Origin: Lentinula raphanica | Lineage: Eukaryota; Basidiomycota; Agaricomycetes; Agaricales; Omphalotaceae | Direction: 5' to 3' | Length of the DNA: 64,000 bases | Assembly (NCBI GenBank): GCA_027919835.1 | Contig: JANVFP010000004.1 | Coordinates: forward strand, 496,001 to 560,000 | Shown: piece after piece, positions 31,875-44,900 of the stretch | Layout: each line of letters begins with the position of its first letter | Numbering within the stretch: the stretch's first letter is position 1 | Program-made: the position numbers and the translations under genes | The notes under the pieces: model-generated | Databases searched by the model: none | Told to the model about the DNA's origin: nothing | Seen by the model: only the letters and a program-made list of their open reading frames with translations

Positions 31875-34800
31875 TTAATATATAGTCTGATAAGTGTACT
31901 TCGACTGCAAATTATTAACGAAAAACAAAGAACATTCGTCCAAGATATTATCCGAGTCCCAGTGATTGTCCCAGACTGCTTTACTAGGTACCAACATGCA
32001 GTTCTGTCTGATATTTGAGAGTGGGATGACAGCCCCTAGGGGCACTCCATTTGAACCGATAGAAGGCTCTACCTTGTACATGCCAGTAGCTTTATCCGGG
32101 GAAGATTTGAAACGGGAATACCAAGTGACATAAGCCAAATGTTCCTTGGGCCAGTGAGCAGGTGCCTTCACTGGGAAACCGCTGTCCGGGTCTTTAATCA
32201 TTTGAGGAAGGCGAAATATAACACGCAGACGAGCTGCTCTGCATCCTGGATAGACCAAAAATGAGTGTCGACGTCACCTCTTAGAAAGATAACGAGTACT
32301 TCACCTCGAACAGCAGTAGATTCTGCTTCATCATTTTCTAGCACTATGACAGTATCGAATCTTGAGGATTTGTTGTGAATTGTTAGGGGGCTAGCCTTCA
32401 CGAGTGCTTTTTCAGGTTCTTCTAAAATTTTGGGTGGAATCAGCCCTAGATTGTGCCAGATTTCCAGTGTTTTGAAAGGGAACACTCCTTTCAAAGCAGT
32501 GGCTTTTTTTGCTTGTTTTCCGAAAGGTAGACAGCTGTTCAAAAAGAGCTTTAGAGCTGATAGGAAACCCGGGGCCCCGTGTAAGAGAGAAACAGACGCC
32601 AGGGTTTTTCTGGGCTCGGTTGGATTTTTGGCCAGGTTCAGAAGGAGTGCGGAGTCTGGCTGTCGAAGCGATTTCCCTCCTTTAGGTCTACCAATTTTAT
32701 GACTCTCTTCTTCCTGGTCGACATCGAGGCCGATAGGACTCTCTTGTCCCTCCTGATGACTAGTATCAGGAGCTTCCAGTCGATTAGAGGCCCAAGATTG
32801 ATAGAAGTCGAAAGAAGCTACTTTTTCCTGACGTGAAATGAAAGTGACCATTTGAGGAAAAACGTCTCTCTTGTTGCTGGCCCTCCAGCCTTCTTTAGCG
32901 AAATCGATATGAAGCCTTTCAAACGCTTCAGTGTTGCAGTTATCGGTGGTTCCTATCCACTGGATAGAGTCGACGTAGTGGAGGAGCGAATGGAATTTCG
33001 GAATATTGAAATGTTCTCGTGCTCCCTCGGAAATGAAGTAATCTCGGTTATCGTGCCAGGTTTTGAGTTCGGTTATCATGTATGACAGAGTAATCTGGTC
33101 ATGGGAAGGATATTGGGCGAGATGAATGAAGTGGAGAAGGGAGCGGCAGGCAGTGATTCCTCTGGCTTCAATTTTCCCAACCAAACAAGCAAGAAGAACA
33201 CGAGCTATATGTTTCCTTTCAGTTCCGGACATTTGAGTAAGATTAGAAATTCCTTTAGCGAAATGCCTAACTCCTGGAGTAGGAGGTAGCTTCCTGATCC
33301 TGTCGTCCAGCTCTTCCTCCCCTATAATACGTTGTACCCATCCTATCAAATACTTGAGAACTCCCTGGTACATTTGATGAAGTACGTCAGGAGCTATGCA
33401 TCTGTGTATGTTAGTTACAGGAAAGCCAAGCCAGAAAGGGTCATAATTCCCTCCTGCTATGTCGTCGACCATTGTTGTAGAGTGTACGCTTCGGCCGCCT
33501 CGTTTTGCATCCTCTTTAGCAGCTTGAATCTTTTCTGTAGTCCAACGCTGCGTACGAGGCTCTGCTAAAGTGGGTAGATGTAGTTTATCCGCTTTCTGCT
33601 GGCATTTGGGACAAGTACCATATTTGGTACAGGTGACAAGACACTGTTCAGGGTAATCGCAAACGTAGGTAGCCAGCAAGGGATAGACCCTCCTAACGGC
33701 TCCATCACCTCCTACCATCTCTACTCCAGGGCCGGTAGGATCCCCGGCGACTTTCAAAGGCTCTAACACCATAGCCATGGACTGGTGAAACAGTTGATAG
33801 TTACGAAGTTTGAGTTGAGTCTTGGATAAGCCTTTCTTGACGGGTTTGTCGACAGAAAGATAGGCTATCAAGATGCACGCTCTGGATCCCGGCTTTCGTC
33901 TTAGATCTTTGGGGATATTCCCGATCGTAAGATAGACGGGATAAGCTGATTTACTTCCAGATAACTGGGTCAGTTGAGTTTTGTCGGTAGCTAGAATGAC
34001 AGGTGCGACGGTGCCTCCAAAAGGGATATGGGTCTAGAAATAACCTTTTAAGCTCTTTGAAGAGGACAGTTGATAATCGTAACAAACCTGGGCTACATTC
34101 CAAAAACCTCCTGTCCACATTTCAGAAAAAATCCTATCTTCTTCCTTAAGACGCGAGTTCCTAAAGAGTTTTGCCGGTTTATAGACCAGATCTTTGGCCA
34201 AGGAAGGATCGCCCCAAAGAGCTTTGATAGCTTCAACAGGGTCTCTGTATCGCACCGTGAATTCTTCTTGGGGACGGTCCTTGAAGGACAATTGTTTCAC
34301 AAACCAACTTCCCCCCCGCTCCGGTATTTGATCTACTTTGTTTAACATAGATCTGGCGTTGTCGAAAGAGACGCCGAGCTTCTCTTTTACCTGGAGAGGT
34401 TGAGCTACAGTTCACGAAATAAGATAAAGATACGTACCTGTGGGATCTTGAGTAGACGATTGAAAGAGCTTTGAGACACCTTTTCCTTCACTGCCCAATG
34501 AGAGATCTCCCATTCCAGCTGCGATGCAAAAGGACTGTAAGCATCGTCCTTTTTCCCGGAGGAAAGTCCCAGCCATTGTTTATGAACGTCCTTGTCCACT
34601 CTCAACACCTTTCCGGCAGTGCCATGCCATTGCCATGTCATTTTGTCATCTTCTTCTTCCAAGGTGCGTTGCATTGGCTGAGCTGAAGAAGTTGCAGAAG
34701 AGGAACCAACACCAGAGCCTGCTTCTTCATCGTCTCCTTCTGGCAGCAGAAAGTTGAAAAGATCATCGGCCTCTTCAATATCGGCGCCATACAGCTCCTG

Positions 34801-35226
34801 CAAGGAGGTATTCATGGCTTGCCGGAGGAACTGATCTTCGTTCGGTGGCGGGAAGCACAGGAGTTCACCCTCTGTATTGTCAACTTCATCGTCGGAGTCG
34901 ACATCCATGGCTTTATCGTAGACTTCGTCATCGTCTTCTTCCGGCTGTGGGGTCTCTACCAGAGGAGCAAAGGTAGAAGGTGGAGAAGGGTAACGTTCTC
35001 TAACTTGCCTCTGAATATCAGGAAAAACGTCACCAATGCTATGAGGGGTTCGGCCTGCACGATCTCGTGTAGCTTTCTTTACCGTATCTTTGAAAAGCTG
35101 GTGAATTTTTTGATCTTGACTAGTCCTGTAATTAACGTGCAAGTCGTCTTTCTTTTGATTGATATGAGCCGAGCGATCCTGGGGTCGCGAAAAGTATTTT
35201 TCACAGACGGGGCAGGAATAATCCAT
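31875..35226 (-). CDS. Plavaka-type transposase with N-terminal C2H2 zinc finger
   Basis: Start ATG at 35226. The N-terminus has CPVCEKYFSRPQDRSAH, a C2H2-type finger, then an acidic linker. Introns 34391-34437 and 34034-34087 have clean borders and join exons in frame. The long third exon carries the landmarks of the basidiomycete Plavaka family: YLTIGNIPKDLRRKP, CPKCQQKAD, IHRCIAPDVLHQMYQGVLKYL, HNIPKFHSLLHY-type segment with NTEAFERLH, and a C-terminus ending DECSLFFVNNLQSKY. Plavaka is related to the KDZ superfamily of cut-and-paste transposons. Near 32215-32240 the frame changes by one base between VDTHFWSIQDAEQ and LRVIFRLPQM, so this copy may be inactive. Terminal inverted repeats were not found by eye. 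Confidence 0.85.
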
Positions 35227-35585
35227 GGAAGGGCTAAAGGGAAAGAATGAGCAGCAGAAGAAAAGAGTTTCGAGGAAGGAAGAAAGGAGGTAAGGACGAG
35301 TAGAGTAGCTGAAGCACTCTCATAAATAGAACGTGGAGGGAAGCCGGGGAGGTAAGCATGAGTCTCAGAAGCACCGTGAAGCGCGTGGGTCTTGGGAAAG
35401 GAGCAAGACTTTGATGAAACTATTGAAGCTCTTGTGTCTTGAGAAGATTCCCTGAGGCACTCTGATGAACGAGGAAAACTCGTGTGTCTTGGGAAAGGTT
35501 AGCCTGACAGGGCAGGGCTTGTATACAATTGCATGGGAGAACTAAAACATATTCCGAGTACTTTGACAACAGATACTGCGTGGGT
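35227..35585. other. non-coding gap upstream of transposase
   Basis: No reading frame of note. The phrase TGTCTTGGGAAAGG recurs near 35388 and 35487, and related CTTGTGTCTTGAGAAG occurs near 35431; these could be remnants of small repeats or promoter-proximal repeats of the transposase gene. Confidence 0.35.
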
Positions 35586-36934
35586 TCACAGAGCAACATC
35601 CTGTAGTAGTTCTTGAGCCAATCTTAAGCGCTTTCCCACCATGTTAGTGGTAAAAGATAGACCGTCCTTCTGGCTATGGGATCCATCGTTTACCCCTCTA
35701 TATTCCAAGACATGCTTGAGATGCCATAAGGTATGGACACCGCAGTCAAAAGCGTTGGGTTGAAATGGGACCTAAGGAAGCATCAATATGAGAACACGAT
35801 CGTCAACTAAAGGTGCTTATACTTTGCTGTGAGGGTCGCAAACCCAAGAAGAGTGAGGATTGTTGGTTAAGCAGACCGACTCTCCCCTCATGGAGCCAAG
35901 AATTTCCGTCAACCACATGAGGACCTATCCAGGCTTGAAACCAAGAACAGGAAAGATAGTGACAGAAGTCTCACCAGCATAAGATTCGTATTTTTGCGCA
36001 TTGACACAGGCTTCTGGCGGTTGACGATGCATGTCTCTTGAAGACTGTCATAGATGTCTATCCTCTTCAGAATAAAATCTATCCTGACAGAGTACCAATG
36101 AGAGGATCCCTCGTGGATAGGAATGAAAACTGTGTCCCAAGACTCCAGACCAAGCATTTTCTGGAGGAAGTCAGTAGTAGTACTTGAGACGACTTGAATG
36201 GCGTAGATTACCTGTCTTCTCAAAACGCAACGTACCACCCTCTCCTCATCATCAGCAGTGAGATATCGTTTGGCCGTAAGGCAAGAAGTCTTGTCCTGGA
36301 ATAGACAAGTCCCCGCAAAAAACGTTCCAAACCCTAAGGTGTTACGAGACCTATAACACCACTTATCGATAAAATAATTGATGATTTCGTCGTTGAGCCA
36401 ACGACCCGCTCCTAAAGTCGAAAAGTCACGATAGGTGATATTGCGGACGGTCTTCCAGGATTCTTCAGGCCGGTTTCGAGTCTATCTAGAATCAGAACAG
36501 AATCTTAGAAAATAGCGGAGACTTACTTCGTTCATTAAATCGGTAAGTAAATTTTCCACCGTAACAGGACACTCATCCAAAAGTTTCCACCAAGAGACTT
36601 CGAGATAGGTTTTCTTGTTCTGTACTTCGATTAGAAGTATATCGAGGTTTCTGAGAACGATCAAGGCAAGATTTTCGGAGGAGAGTTTGTCGTGGCTGCG
36701 CATGCTAACGAGAAAGTCATTTCTCAATGTCGATACAGAAGAAAGCTCAATCGAGAGGTCCTGGAGTTGCTTCATCTGGGAGTCGAAGTAAGAGTATGCC
36801 CTAGTAGTAGAGCCGAGGGAAGGAAGGACAGGATAGAGCTGGTCCAAAGCGTTCTGATAGATTGAGTTGTTCGCGACCGTAGAGATAAAGCTGAATGAGA
36901 GGAAAGGAAGATAAGATTGACAATTCTTGACCAA
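35586..36934 (-). CDS. Ulp1-like (C48) cysteine protease
   Basis: Minus-strand exons join into a SUMO/ubiquitin-like protease domain: GAGRWLNDEIINYFIDKW, the substrate-groove part, then SSHWYSVRIDF with catalytic His near 36100, IYDSL with catalytic Asp near 36049, MWLTEILG, DPHSKVPFQPNAFDCGVHTLW with catalytic Cys at 35742-35744, and a stop at 35586. Introns of about 45-52 nt (near 36157-36207, 35928-35977 and 35768-35815) have GT-AG ends. All three catalytic residues are present. The N-terminal exon (36934-36530) is helical and of unknown role; the true start may lie further right. Such proteases are often carried by basidiomycete KDZ/Plavaka-type elements, which fits its neighbours on both sides. 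Likely removes SUMO-like tags in the nucleus. Confidence 0.82.
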
Positions 36935-39852
36935 GGTTGATATTTTGTGAAATTGTTGGCTATTGCAACGGCAGATGTAGCCAAAAGGACGGCATTGTCG
37001 ACCAGAAACACGATGATGTTTCCTTTTCAGAGTTCTGTGTTCTTCAGCCTGTGATTATGTCCCGAGATTTTCAATGCTCACCTGGTTAACATAGAGAATA
37101 CACGCAAACGGTGGTATTTGTACAGTTTACTCGAAAGAAGGGCAAATGAAAAATTCGCAGTGGTTGTTGAGAATGAGGTTAGAACGACGCGTGGAAGAAA
37201 CAGAAAATCGTGGGTAATTTAAATCACGTAAGAGGCAGCTAGAGTCTAGACCGTAGAGTAGATGGTTTTTTATATCTTATCTGTTACTAGAAAACCGGCG
37301 CCTTTCGGCGCCTGTACCCTTGCTTGAAGAGTAGTAGCGAGTGATCAAAGCGAAGTTGTATATGCAAAGACAAGGTAGTTACAGTTTGAGAACTCGAATC
37401 GTCATATATATAATCTTGCACGCGATGAGAGCACACAATGTGTGGACAACTTTGCACGTGCAAGAGGTAAATTGATGAAGCCGTGAGTCCTTTTGAGACT
37501 TCAGCTCAGTAACATGAGAGACCACAGTCATTCAAGATACAGGATGCCCCAATGACGAAGGTTTACATTAGGTGTTGCCGCACAGGTTGATGTGGCCGGT
37601 GTCCTTCCAATAACGACCGAAAGTTTCACCCAATGGAAGGTCAACGGCATCTGTCAAGTAGATTATCCAAAGTAGACAATGGAGTACAATCAGTAGCCCG
37701 TGAGTGTCCAGAAAGGTGCCAGGAGAAGAGATTTGTAGCTGGGACCTTGGCCCACATTGATGTCATAAAGATGATACAGAGATCAGCATGGACGCTAGTA
37801 TGAAGGAACGACTGCCAGATTCTGTAGCCCGCACCCTGGAGAGAGCGCATAAAAGGTGGAAGTCAGAATCTTATGAAGCCGCGAGTCTCTTCCAAGAGTA
37901 CAGCTGAGCGAGGTGATGTGGTGTGATGTTGAAACAATGTAGGGTATAATCATGATGGATGTAATTACTCCGAGATAAGATATTAACAGAGACAAGATCA
38001 GCGCCATGAGGACAATGTTAACACCTAACTGAAGCACTATGAGACCATGTAATGTACACCAACAGAGTGCGATGAATGCAGAGTGCAAGTGGCAACAGTC
38101 GAGGTGTGGAGAGTGACGGACAGAGACTCGCATTCTAGTGTCTGAGAAGCGTTAAGAGAAGACATGCATTTGCAAATATGTGTGGTTGACGCTGTTCAGA
38201 GAGGGGAGACGTGCGAGTGAAATGCCTAGGACAGTGCCCGCACCCTAGAGAGAGCACGCAAAAGCCAATGTCTACCGGATATGATAACTTGCACATATAT
38301 CCAAAATGTGCGTGCGGCGTAAATGTCTGAGCAGTTGAACGTTTGAACAATTGTTGTCGTGGGACTAATTTGAAGAGGGTCAAAGTTTAAAGCACTTCAA
38401 TGCATCTGCGGAGTGTATAATGCCTATTTGGGAAGATGTGATGGAGACATGGAAGAGGTGGTGAATGGTAGAGAAGGGTTCGTATGATATGCTCCAAGCA
38501 TTTGAGAGTCAGAACTGGTTGACGGGTTTTTGATCTGATTCAGTGCACCAAAGTTCAACGCCGAAGAGGAAAGATTGGTGGGAAGACGATTGCGGAGTAA
38601 GATGACCACAGAGGATGTTTTCTAGGAGTTTCCAAGAGAATAGTAAGGTGAGAACCGGGTGAGAACAGAGCATGGCTTTGAAAGATCTATGACTTACAAC
38701 TCCATTTCAGTAAAAGGTTCTTGTACAGTAGGCCTTTTGTCGCTCTATGAAACGTGTCCGGGAGTATAATATAGGTACGCGGTTGGGAGAACCGGAATGG
38801 ATAGATTGACACCTTGGAATCGTCAACTCAGGCGACGGACGACGCGTTCAGCAAGGGATAACGTTAGTGTCCGTTCAGGCGCTTAGTATTGCGTAATTGT
38901 TTGTTCCCGTTGTTTACGGAAAACAACCGGCGCTTATGAATTATACACCCCCAAGAGCCCTTGACAAGCAAGGGAATATCTTTATTCTCCTCCAGTGCGA
39001 GCAACATGACTTGAACTCTTCATTTTCTTAGCCAGACCAGGAGCCTTGCAACAGCTCGGGTAAAGCCCTTAGGATCACCCTTAGCTGAAGCAGCTCCAGT
39101 AAATTTTTTCTCAATTCCCCCTTGCTCTTCTCTGGAAGATCGCCTTAGGTATAGTAAATTCAGACTCACCCTTGCGACAACAACGTCAGAGACGTTTGAC
39201 TATTATTGTCATCCGCTTCAACATGTAACAATGAACCGCGATAGAGTGACAATGAACTGCGATAGCATACAGAGAACAAAACTTGAAGGACCTCCTCGTC
39301 GATGGAACAGTAGGACGTTGTAATGTACCCTCAAAGATTGCTTGTAATACCCGGAGAACCTCCTAGCGAACGTACGTTGAATACACTTCCTCCACCTTAT
39401 GACTATTCCTCCGTTGAGAAAGGGATGTAAAGAGGACCAAAACGAGGAGGGCCTACGCGTCACTCTGCCTATGTGATTCACAGACTAGTAAGTCAACACT
39501 TGAAAAATGTACAACCTTGCGCGCGCGCTTTTCCCATGATCATATTGACTCCGCACACCAGCTTCCAGGTTTCGTCTTCTTTGGCTGAAGGTAGGCTACA
39601 CTTTTCTAGGTATGAAACCTCCCAAACCAATGTGACGACACTGTGGTCGAGTTACGACGTTGGAAGGAGTTGTCTGACTATGTCTGGAATCAGTAGAAGA
39701 TTTGAGCTAGATTTGAGTGAAAGGATACCTTGCGCAGCCAAACTATGACCAGAGATATCGAACACGGTATAAGAGGATCCCGAGTAGCTGATACCAAACG
39801 GTGTTGTCTGATTTAGTATCAAGGACAAGACAAAGAAAACTCGAATTTGAGC
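36935..39852. other. non-coding, with decayed 400-bp-spaced repeats
   Basis: No supported gene. GCCCGCACCCT(G/A)GAGAGAGC(G/A) occurs at about 37827 and 38235, and GATGAAGCCGTGAG-type words at about 37473 and 37870, so a unit of roughly 400 bp seems to be tandemly repeated and mutated. A short hairpin GGCGCC-TTTC-GGCGCC lies near 37300. Confidence 0.4.
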
Positions 39853-40821
39853 CTAGATCTGCCACACGAAGATTGTCAGGCGGTAGCCAGATACTGACGA
39901 AGGAATGGTTGCTGGTTGAAAGCGCCGACGATAGTAGTTGGAACCTTTACCAGTAGTATGTACAGCGACCTGTGATCGATTAGAGTCAGCGGACCGAGAT
40001 GAAAACTGGGACATACTGGCATCCACAGGATCGAATGCATTTGATGAGCAAGAAAGAACTGATGTAAAGAAGGTATCATCCCGAAGAGATATCTTCATGT
40101 CAACGTTCATTTCAAGGGTCATAGATTGAGATGAGGCATCAGCGAGTTGATGATTCACAACTGGGGATGTTGTGAGTTAGTGACATAGAGTCCATAGCAA
40201 GGGCGCGCACCAAATTCTCCTTTTACGAGCGCAGGATATACGAGAGAGAACCAAAGACCTCGAACCTCGACAGCTACGTCGATAGAACTTGCGTCTTCGC
40301 AAAAGTCACAGGTCACAGACTCATCTAGTCGCTTCTCCAACGACCAAGTACAGCAAGATATCGTTGTTAACAGAGAGAGGAAGAGACGACTCAAGCACGA
40401 AATTTCCTTTTGATCCATTGAGATCGCTGTCTCTACAACTCCTACATTGCCTCTTACTAGAGACAGTAACGTATAAGGGACTCTCTTCCATGATCTTCGT
40501 ATGCTGTGAGAGTAGTAGGTACTCGAAGCATGTTAACGTAGAGACATCGAAGGGGGTTTGACGAGTGGTTGTGCGGAAGCATGTTAACGTAGAGACATCG
40601 AAGGGGGTTTGACGAGTGGTTGTGCGGAACCATGTTAACGTAGAGACATCGAAGGGGGTTTGACGAGTGGTTGTGCGGGATACGTTTGTACAACCTCGGA
40701 CAGTAGAAGATGCTGTTTGAAGCCTCCAATCTAGGATATCCAGCCCTGATTTCGGCATTTCGACGATGTCTAAGTCAGCCTTTAGTAACGTTGGAATAGA
40801 CCCGACTGCTACTAATGGCAC
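39853..40821 (-). CDS. hypothetical protein with 17-residue tandem repeats
   Basis: Frame from an alternative start near 40821 (first clear residues PLVAVGSIPTLLKADLD). It encodes three 17-residue repeats RTTTRQTPFDVSTLTCF, each from a 51-bp DNA repeat (40529-40681), then a Cys-containing part (TCDFCEDASSIDVAVEV) and, after an intron of about 51 nt (40157-40207, CTAAC branch, CCCCAG acceptor), a C-terminal exon (FTSVLSCSSNAFDPVDAS) ending at 39853. A second intron near 40335 is needed. No family recognised. It lies between the Ulp1 and TET/JBP genes on the same strand, so it could be element cargo, or be chance open frame over repeats. Confidence 0.3.
40529..40681. repeat. 51-bp tandem repeat, three copies
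   Basis: CATGTTAACGTAGAGACATC begins each unit at 40529, 40580 and 40631; units are almost identical. The period is a multiple of three and keeps the minus-strand frame open. Confidence 0.9.
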
Positions 40822-41995
40822 CTATTGCATTCTCTTCGAAGCCATTAACCTGGGATTGACAAGGTAGCATAAATAGCAGTTAGTAGGATTCAAAAGGAAT
40901 AGTCAGACCTGGAGTCAGTGATTGGATTCACATTTAGAATCGTTGCAGTTGGGAGTCGACTGTGTGGTGACCGTGCGACATGATCTATAAATTAGGGGCC
41001 CATCGACTCTGAGAAGCTTTTGCGAAGCTTTGCCATTAGTCACCCTCCTCAGTGAAATCCCCAACCTGCAGGAAGAGTAACTCGTTGTTACATGTCAGTA
41101 GCCTCTGTCCTGTCTACCTTCAAGTATTCGCTAACATGGAATTGTTTCGGTATTATATTAGCCTCAGGGAATCTTGCTTCTTTTTTTCTGCCTTGAACGT
41201 CTGCCACCTTTCGTGTCGAAATGCGTTGCTATTCCAAACATTCCCAACTCAGAACTCGGTCCTTCAGACCCTCGAAGACTCGAGGAAAGAGATCAGGTAT
41301 TTTTTTCTCTACTGATTATTCACCGCGATCCAACGACAGCGAATAGTCCAAGCGAGAGAAAGATACAAAAAGTTTCTCAAACTCCAGTTCAGAGAGCTAC
41401 ATACACGTAGAACTCAAGGTAGTATATGTTTATATGGACATCGAAGGCTTTATTTTGATCTTAGCCTCCAGTAGAGGTTCCTACAGCGCCTCCAACACCT
41501 ACTCACAACAGATGGGGAAGGACTCTACGGCGACATGAAACTCTCTTCTTCCAAGATCCAACGACGGATTCTATTGATTATAAGGATCGGGGCTACAGTG
41601 TTAGCTCGAGAATCGCCCTACAGGAATTCGAAGAGGAGGCTTCTCTTCAAAACTCTCTCTTCTCCGATGTTCCCCCAGCCCTATCCCTTGAACAGTTTCT
41701 CGGCCAACGAATCCAACGCCGCAGAGTCAACCCTAATTTTGCCGAGCTCTTTGGGGGATACTAGTAGAAGCTACAGTGATAACATGATAATCACCCTACA
41801 ACTCCTCCAGACTCTATTATTCGTAGTACACCCAGATATTTCCCTTGATCAGTTTCTTAGACGCTGTCCAGCTAAAATCCTTGCTTTTTTCAGTTGCTGT
41901 GCCCTTCGTATGCTATCCATTTGCTACATTTACTTCGACTAGACATTAATTGCTTGCCAAAGTCGCTGATACACACTAGGTATAATACAACTAAT
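40822..41995. other. unassigned stretch upstream of the 39.9-40.8 kb frame and 3' of TET/JBP gene
   Basis: Some plus-strand open sequence (41535-41760, with YKDRGYSVSSRIALQEFEEE) could be an exon but no start, partner exons or family could be found. The 3' end of the TET/JBP gene may extend by one short exon into 41940-41970. Confidence 0.3.
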
Positions 41996-44900
41996 TTACC
42001 TTACCCAGGGATTGTCCCTCCATCCGTTACAGTCCTTCAAATAAGATAGACCCGTTTTATCCGTTTGGACCACCACAGAACAACGATCACCCTTGTAATG
42101 CAGATTGAAGTGAAGGTAGTCATGGGAAGCAAAAGAGACGATATCACCGTTTCGTGTCTCCACAGCTAGACGTGGTTGATACAAACACAACTCCCCTCCT
42201 TCGTAAGATCCCAAACTAATAACTAAGCAGCCCCCAAAATCTCCGGCGTCTTTATGTGCTGCTGTGACTGAGTTGATGTTTATAACCAGACCGGTAAAAG
42301 GTCTAACAGGGGTGAAGTCATGAAGAGGCATGATATCTATCATTGCATCTAGGTCTTTCCCAAATAGGTCCGGGTCCCTCGCAATACGCTTGAGTTAGAA
42401 GTAAGAAGCAGTCAGCCGAGGAATTCTGAGAAAACCACCTTACCTTCTCTACAATATTCTGAAGAATATAGCCTATAGCCTCAGACAAGGCAACGAACTC
42501 CCTGCCGAACGTTTGAAGATCTTTGGACGCCCTTACAAAAAATTGACTGTGATTGACTTTCGATCCGTCAGATCGTGTTATATGTAGAGGATGAAAATCT
42601 TTAGGGATAGGTTTACCCTGGAGAAAATTAGATTTTTAGAGATTTAGTCTCAGCAAATGGAGGAGAGAAATATACCGATTGGCCGAATCGGGCATAGTAC
42701 GATAGGTGCCAAACCTGGAAAATCGGTGTATGATCCAGCTCGGAGGTGTCTCTGTTCAGAAGCTTAACGCCGGTGGCATAGCAAAAAGCTGCTACGGCGT
42801 TCCAAAGACATTTCCTATGCTCTTCGGGTAAAGTAGAGTCAACCGTTACTATCGTCCTGTCTTCTTTGTCCACGACCTTGACTTCCCTCCTTATAACGAC
42901 TCTGAAAGTTAATTTGATTCTCTGGAAAGGAAGGAAGCTGCCTTACCCTCCTATTGCCTCCTTAGTAAGGAACAACCATTTCTTTTTAGCTCTAATAGCT
43001 CCTGAATCTGAATCGTAACGATCCCGTATCTGACGTAGCTTATCATATGAATTCCTTGAATTGTAACAACCAACTCACTTGTAACGAGAACTCTTGCAGC
43101 GTTTGTGGTCTTTCTCCTTTGAGAACGATTTTGCGTTGATCTTCAGTCCAAGAGTTACGGTTTTTAGGGGAAAAAGGAGGTCGTTTTCCTTCGAGTAGTA
43201 CTTTTCGACTATCGAAGGAAGCCTTGACTACGTATAAAGGGCCCCATTCCACTGAGTCCGTCTTGAGTATATCGCCAGCGAAACCAGCAAATTCAACAGG
43301 AGGTAGAACGGACAAGGGAAGAGCGTTTTGGCTTGAGATCGCATCCTCCATTTCTTCGTCGGTGAGAGGTCCCTCGTCTAGATCCCAGGCAGTCAAAGCG
43401 GGAGAAAAAGATTTGCTGGACGAGTTAAGGTGAACGTTATTGAAAGAACAAAAGGAGGTGAGGTTTCCATCGGAAGGTCTGAACGCTAGAACCTCTTTCC
43501 AAAGTTCTTTACAGCGCGGGACATTGACTGCTAGTCTAAAGTAGAGGTTAGAATAAATAACTGAAGACAGAATTGAAAACTTCACCTGTGATAGAAAAGG
43601 TCAAAATACCAATCCGTCTCTTCCACTTGAGCTATATTGATTACAGGGGGCAGTCTATAAATCACCCGTGTATTGTAGGAGAATAGGACAGGGATTGTGA
43701 AGGCTATAGCTTTCTGAAGCTTGAGTAGGGTAGGAATTAGACCGTCCTGAACCAAGCCGAGTGTGACTAGGGAACTACATGAGGGTAATTTCAAGGAAAG
43801 TCTAAAATTCTTACTGTTGTTTGAGGGAGAACGCATTTGATGGCAGGCTTCAACCAAAGTCGCCGAAGATATTTCACGTCCCCATCGGTAAGACAGACGC
43901 TTCTCTGCTATTAGGATCAGGGAGTAGATAGAAGCTAAGGGAATAGGCTGAGTCGAAGAGTTTTCTTAGAGGATTAGAAACTTACCTGCCCCAGCTACTC
44001 TAGCCCAACGACTTCCACAACTCATCCAAGTACCAAGCTCTTTTTCATTGAAGCCTTCCTGCTTCAAGTTGTTCAAGATACCTTTGATGCTGGGAGTTCT
44101 TGAAGGAAAGGCTCTTTGTTGAGCGTGAACGAGACTAGTTTTTGATTGAGTTTAACTTTGGGCAGAAGAAAGGGCATCAACCTTACCTGTTTACTTTGGC
44201 CGCGAACATGAGTTCATTCAACATACGACAGAAGGTTGCGAAAACGTCCATATTTTTAGAGCGCGAACAGCGAAGGGCGAGATTCTTTAAGGATTCCGTA
44301 GTCAACGCGTCCAATTCAGCCCAAGGTTCTCCTTCTATAGCCTTGACAAATTCTTTGACCCAGTCGACACTATCGGGAGTGGAAGACAGAGCAAGAAGAA
44401 GAAGAGTGCTCTCCTGTTGAACTTCTTGGGAGGGAGAAGCTCTATCGGGAGAATAAATGAAGGAATTGTTTGGGTTGCTCCCTGTCGCCGTCCCAGCTCC
44501 TGTCGAACCCGCAGGCCCTGTATATGCTGCCGTAGAGGGATCTCCTGTATTACCAGTGTCACTTTCCGACGCCGAAGACCTTGTCCTTTGATCTCTACGT
44601 CTCCTTGTAACGTTCGCTCCATTTCTGGAGCAATTTCCTCCCCCTCCGCCCCTACCTCCGCCCCTACCTCTGCTTCCTCGACCGCCTCGACTTCCTCGAC
44701 CGCCTCGACTTCCTCGACCGCCTCGACTTCCTCTACTGCTTCGACCGCCTCGACTTCCTCCACTGCTTCGACCGCCTCGACGACCGCCGTTGGTCTCTCT
44801 TATGTTTCCTTCAACGTAGTCTCCGTCGTTTTCATCGTCTTCCTCTTCCTCCTCTTCATCTGCAAGTTCATCTTGTTCTATGTTGTTTTCTTCTACGAAG

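Noticed and set aside
38970..39100. Minus-strand peptide resembling a small ribosomal protein
   Set aside because: The match is a few residues only, with no start, no intron borders and stops nearby.
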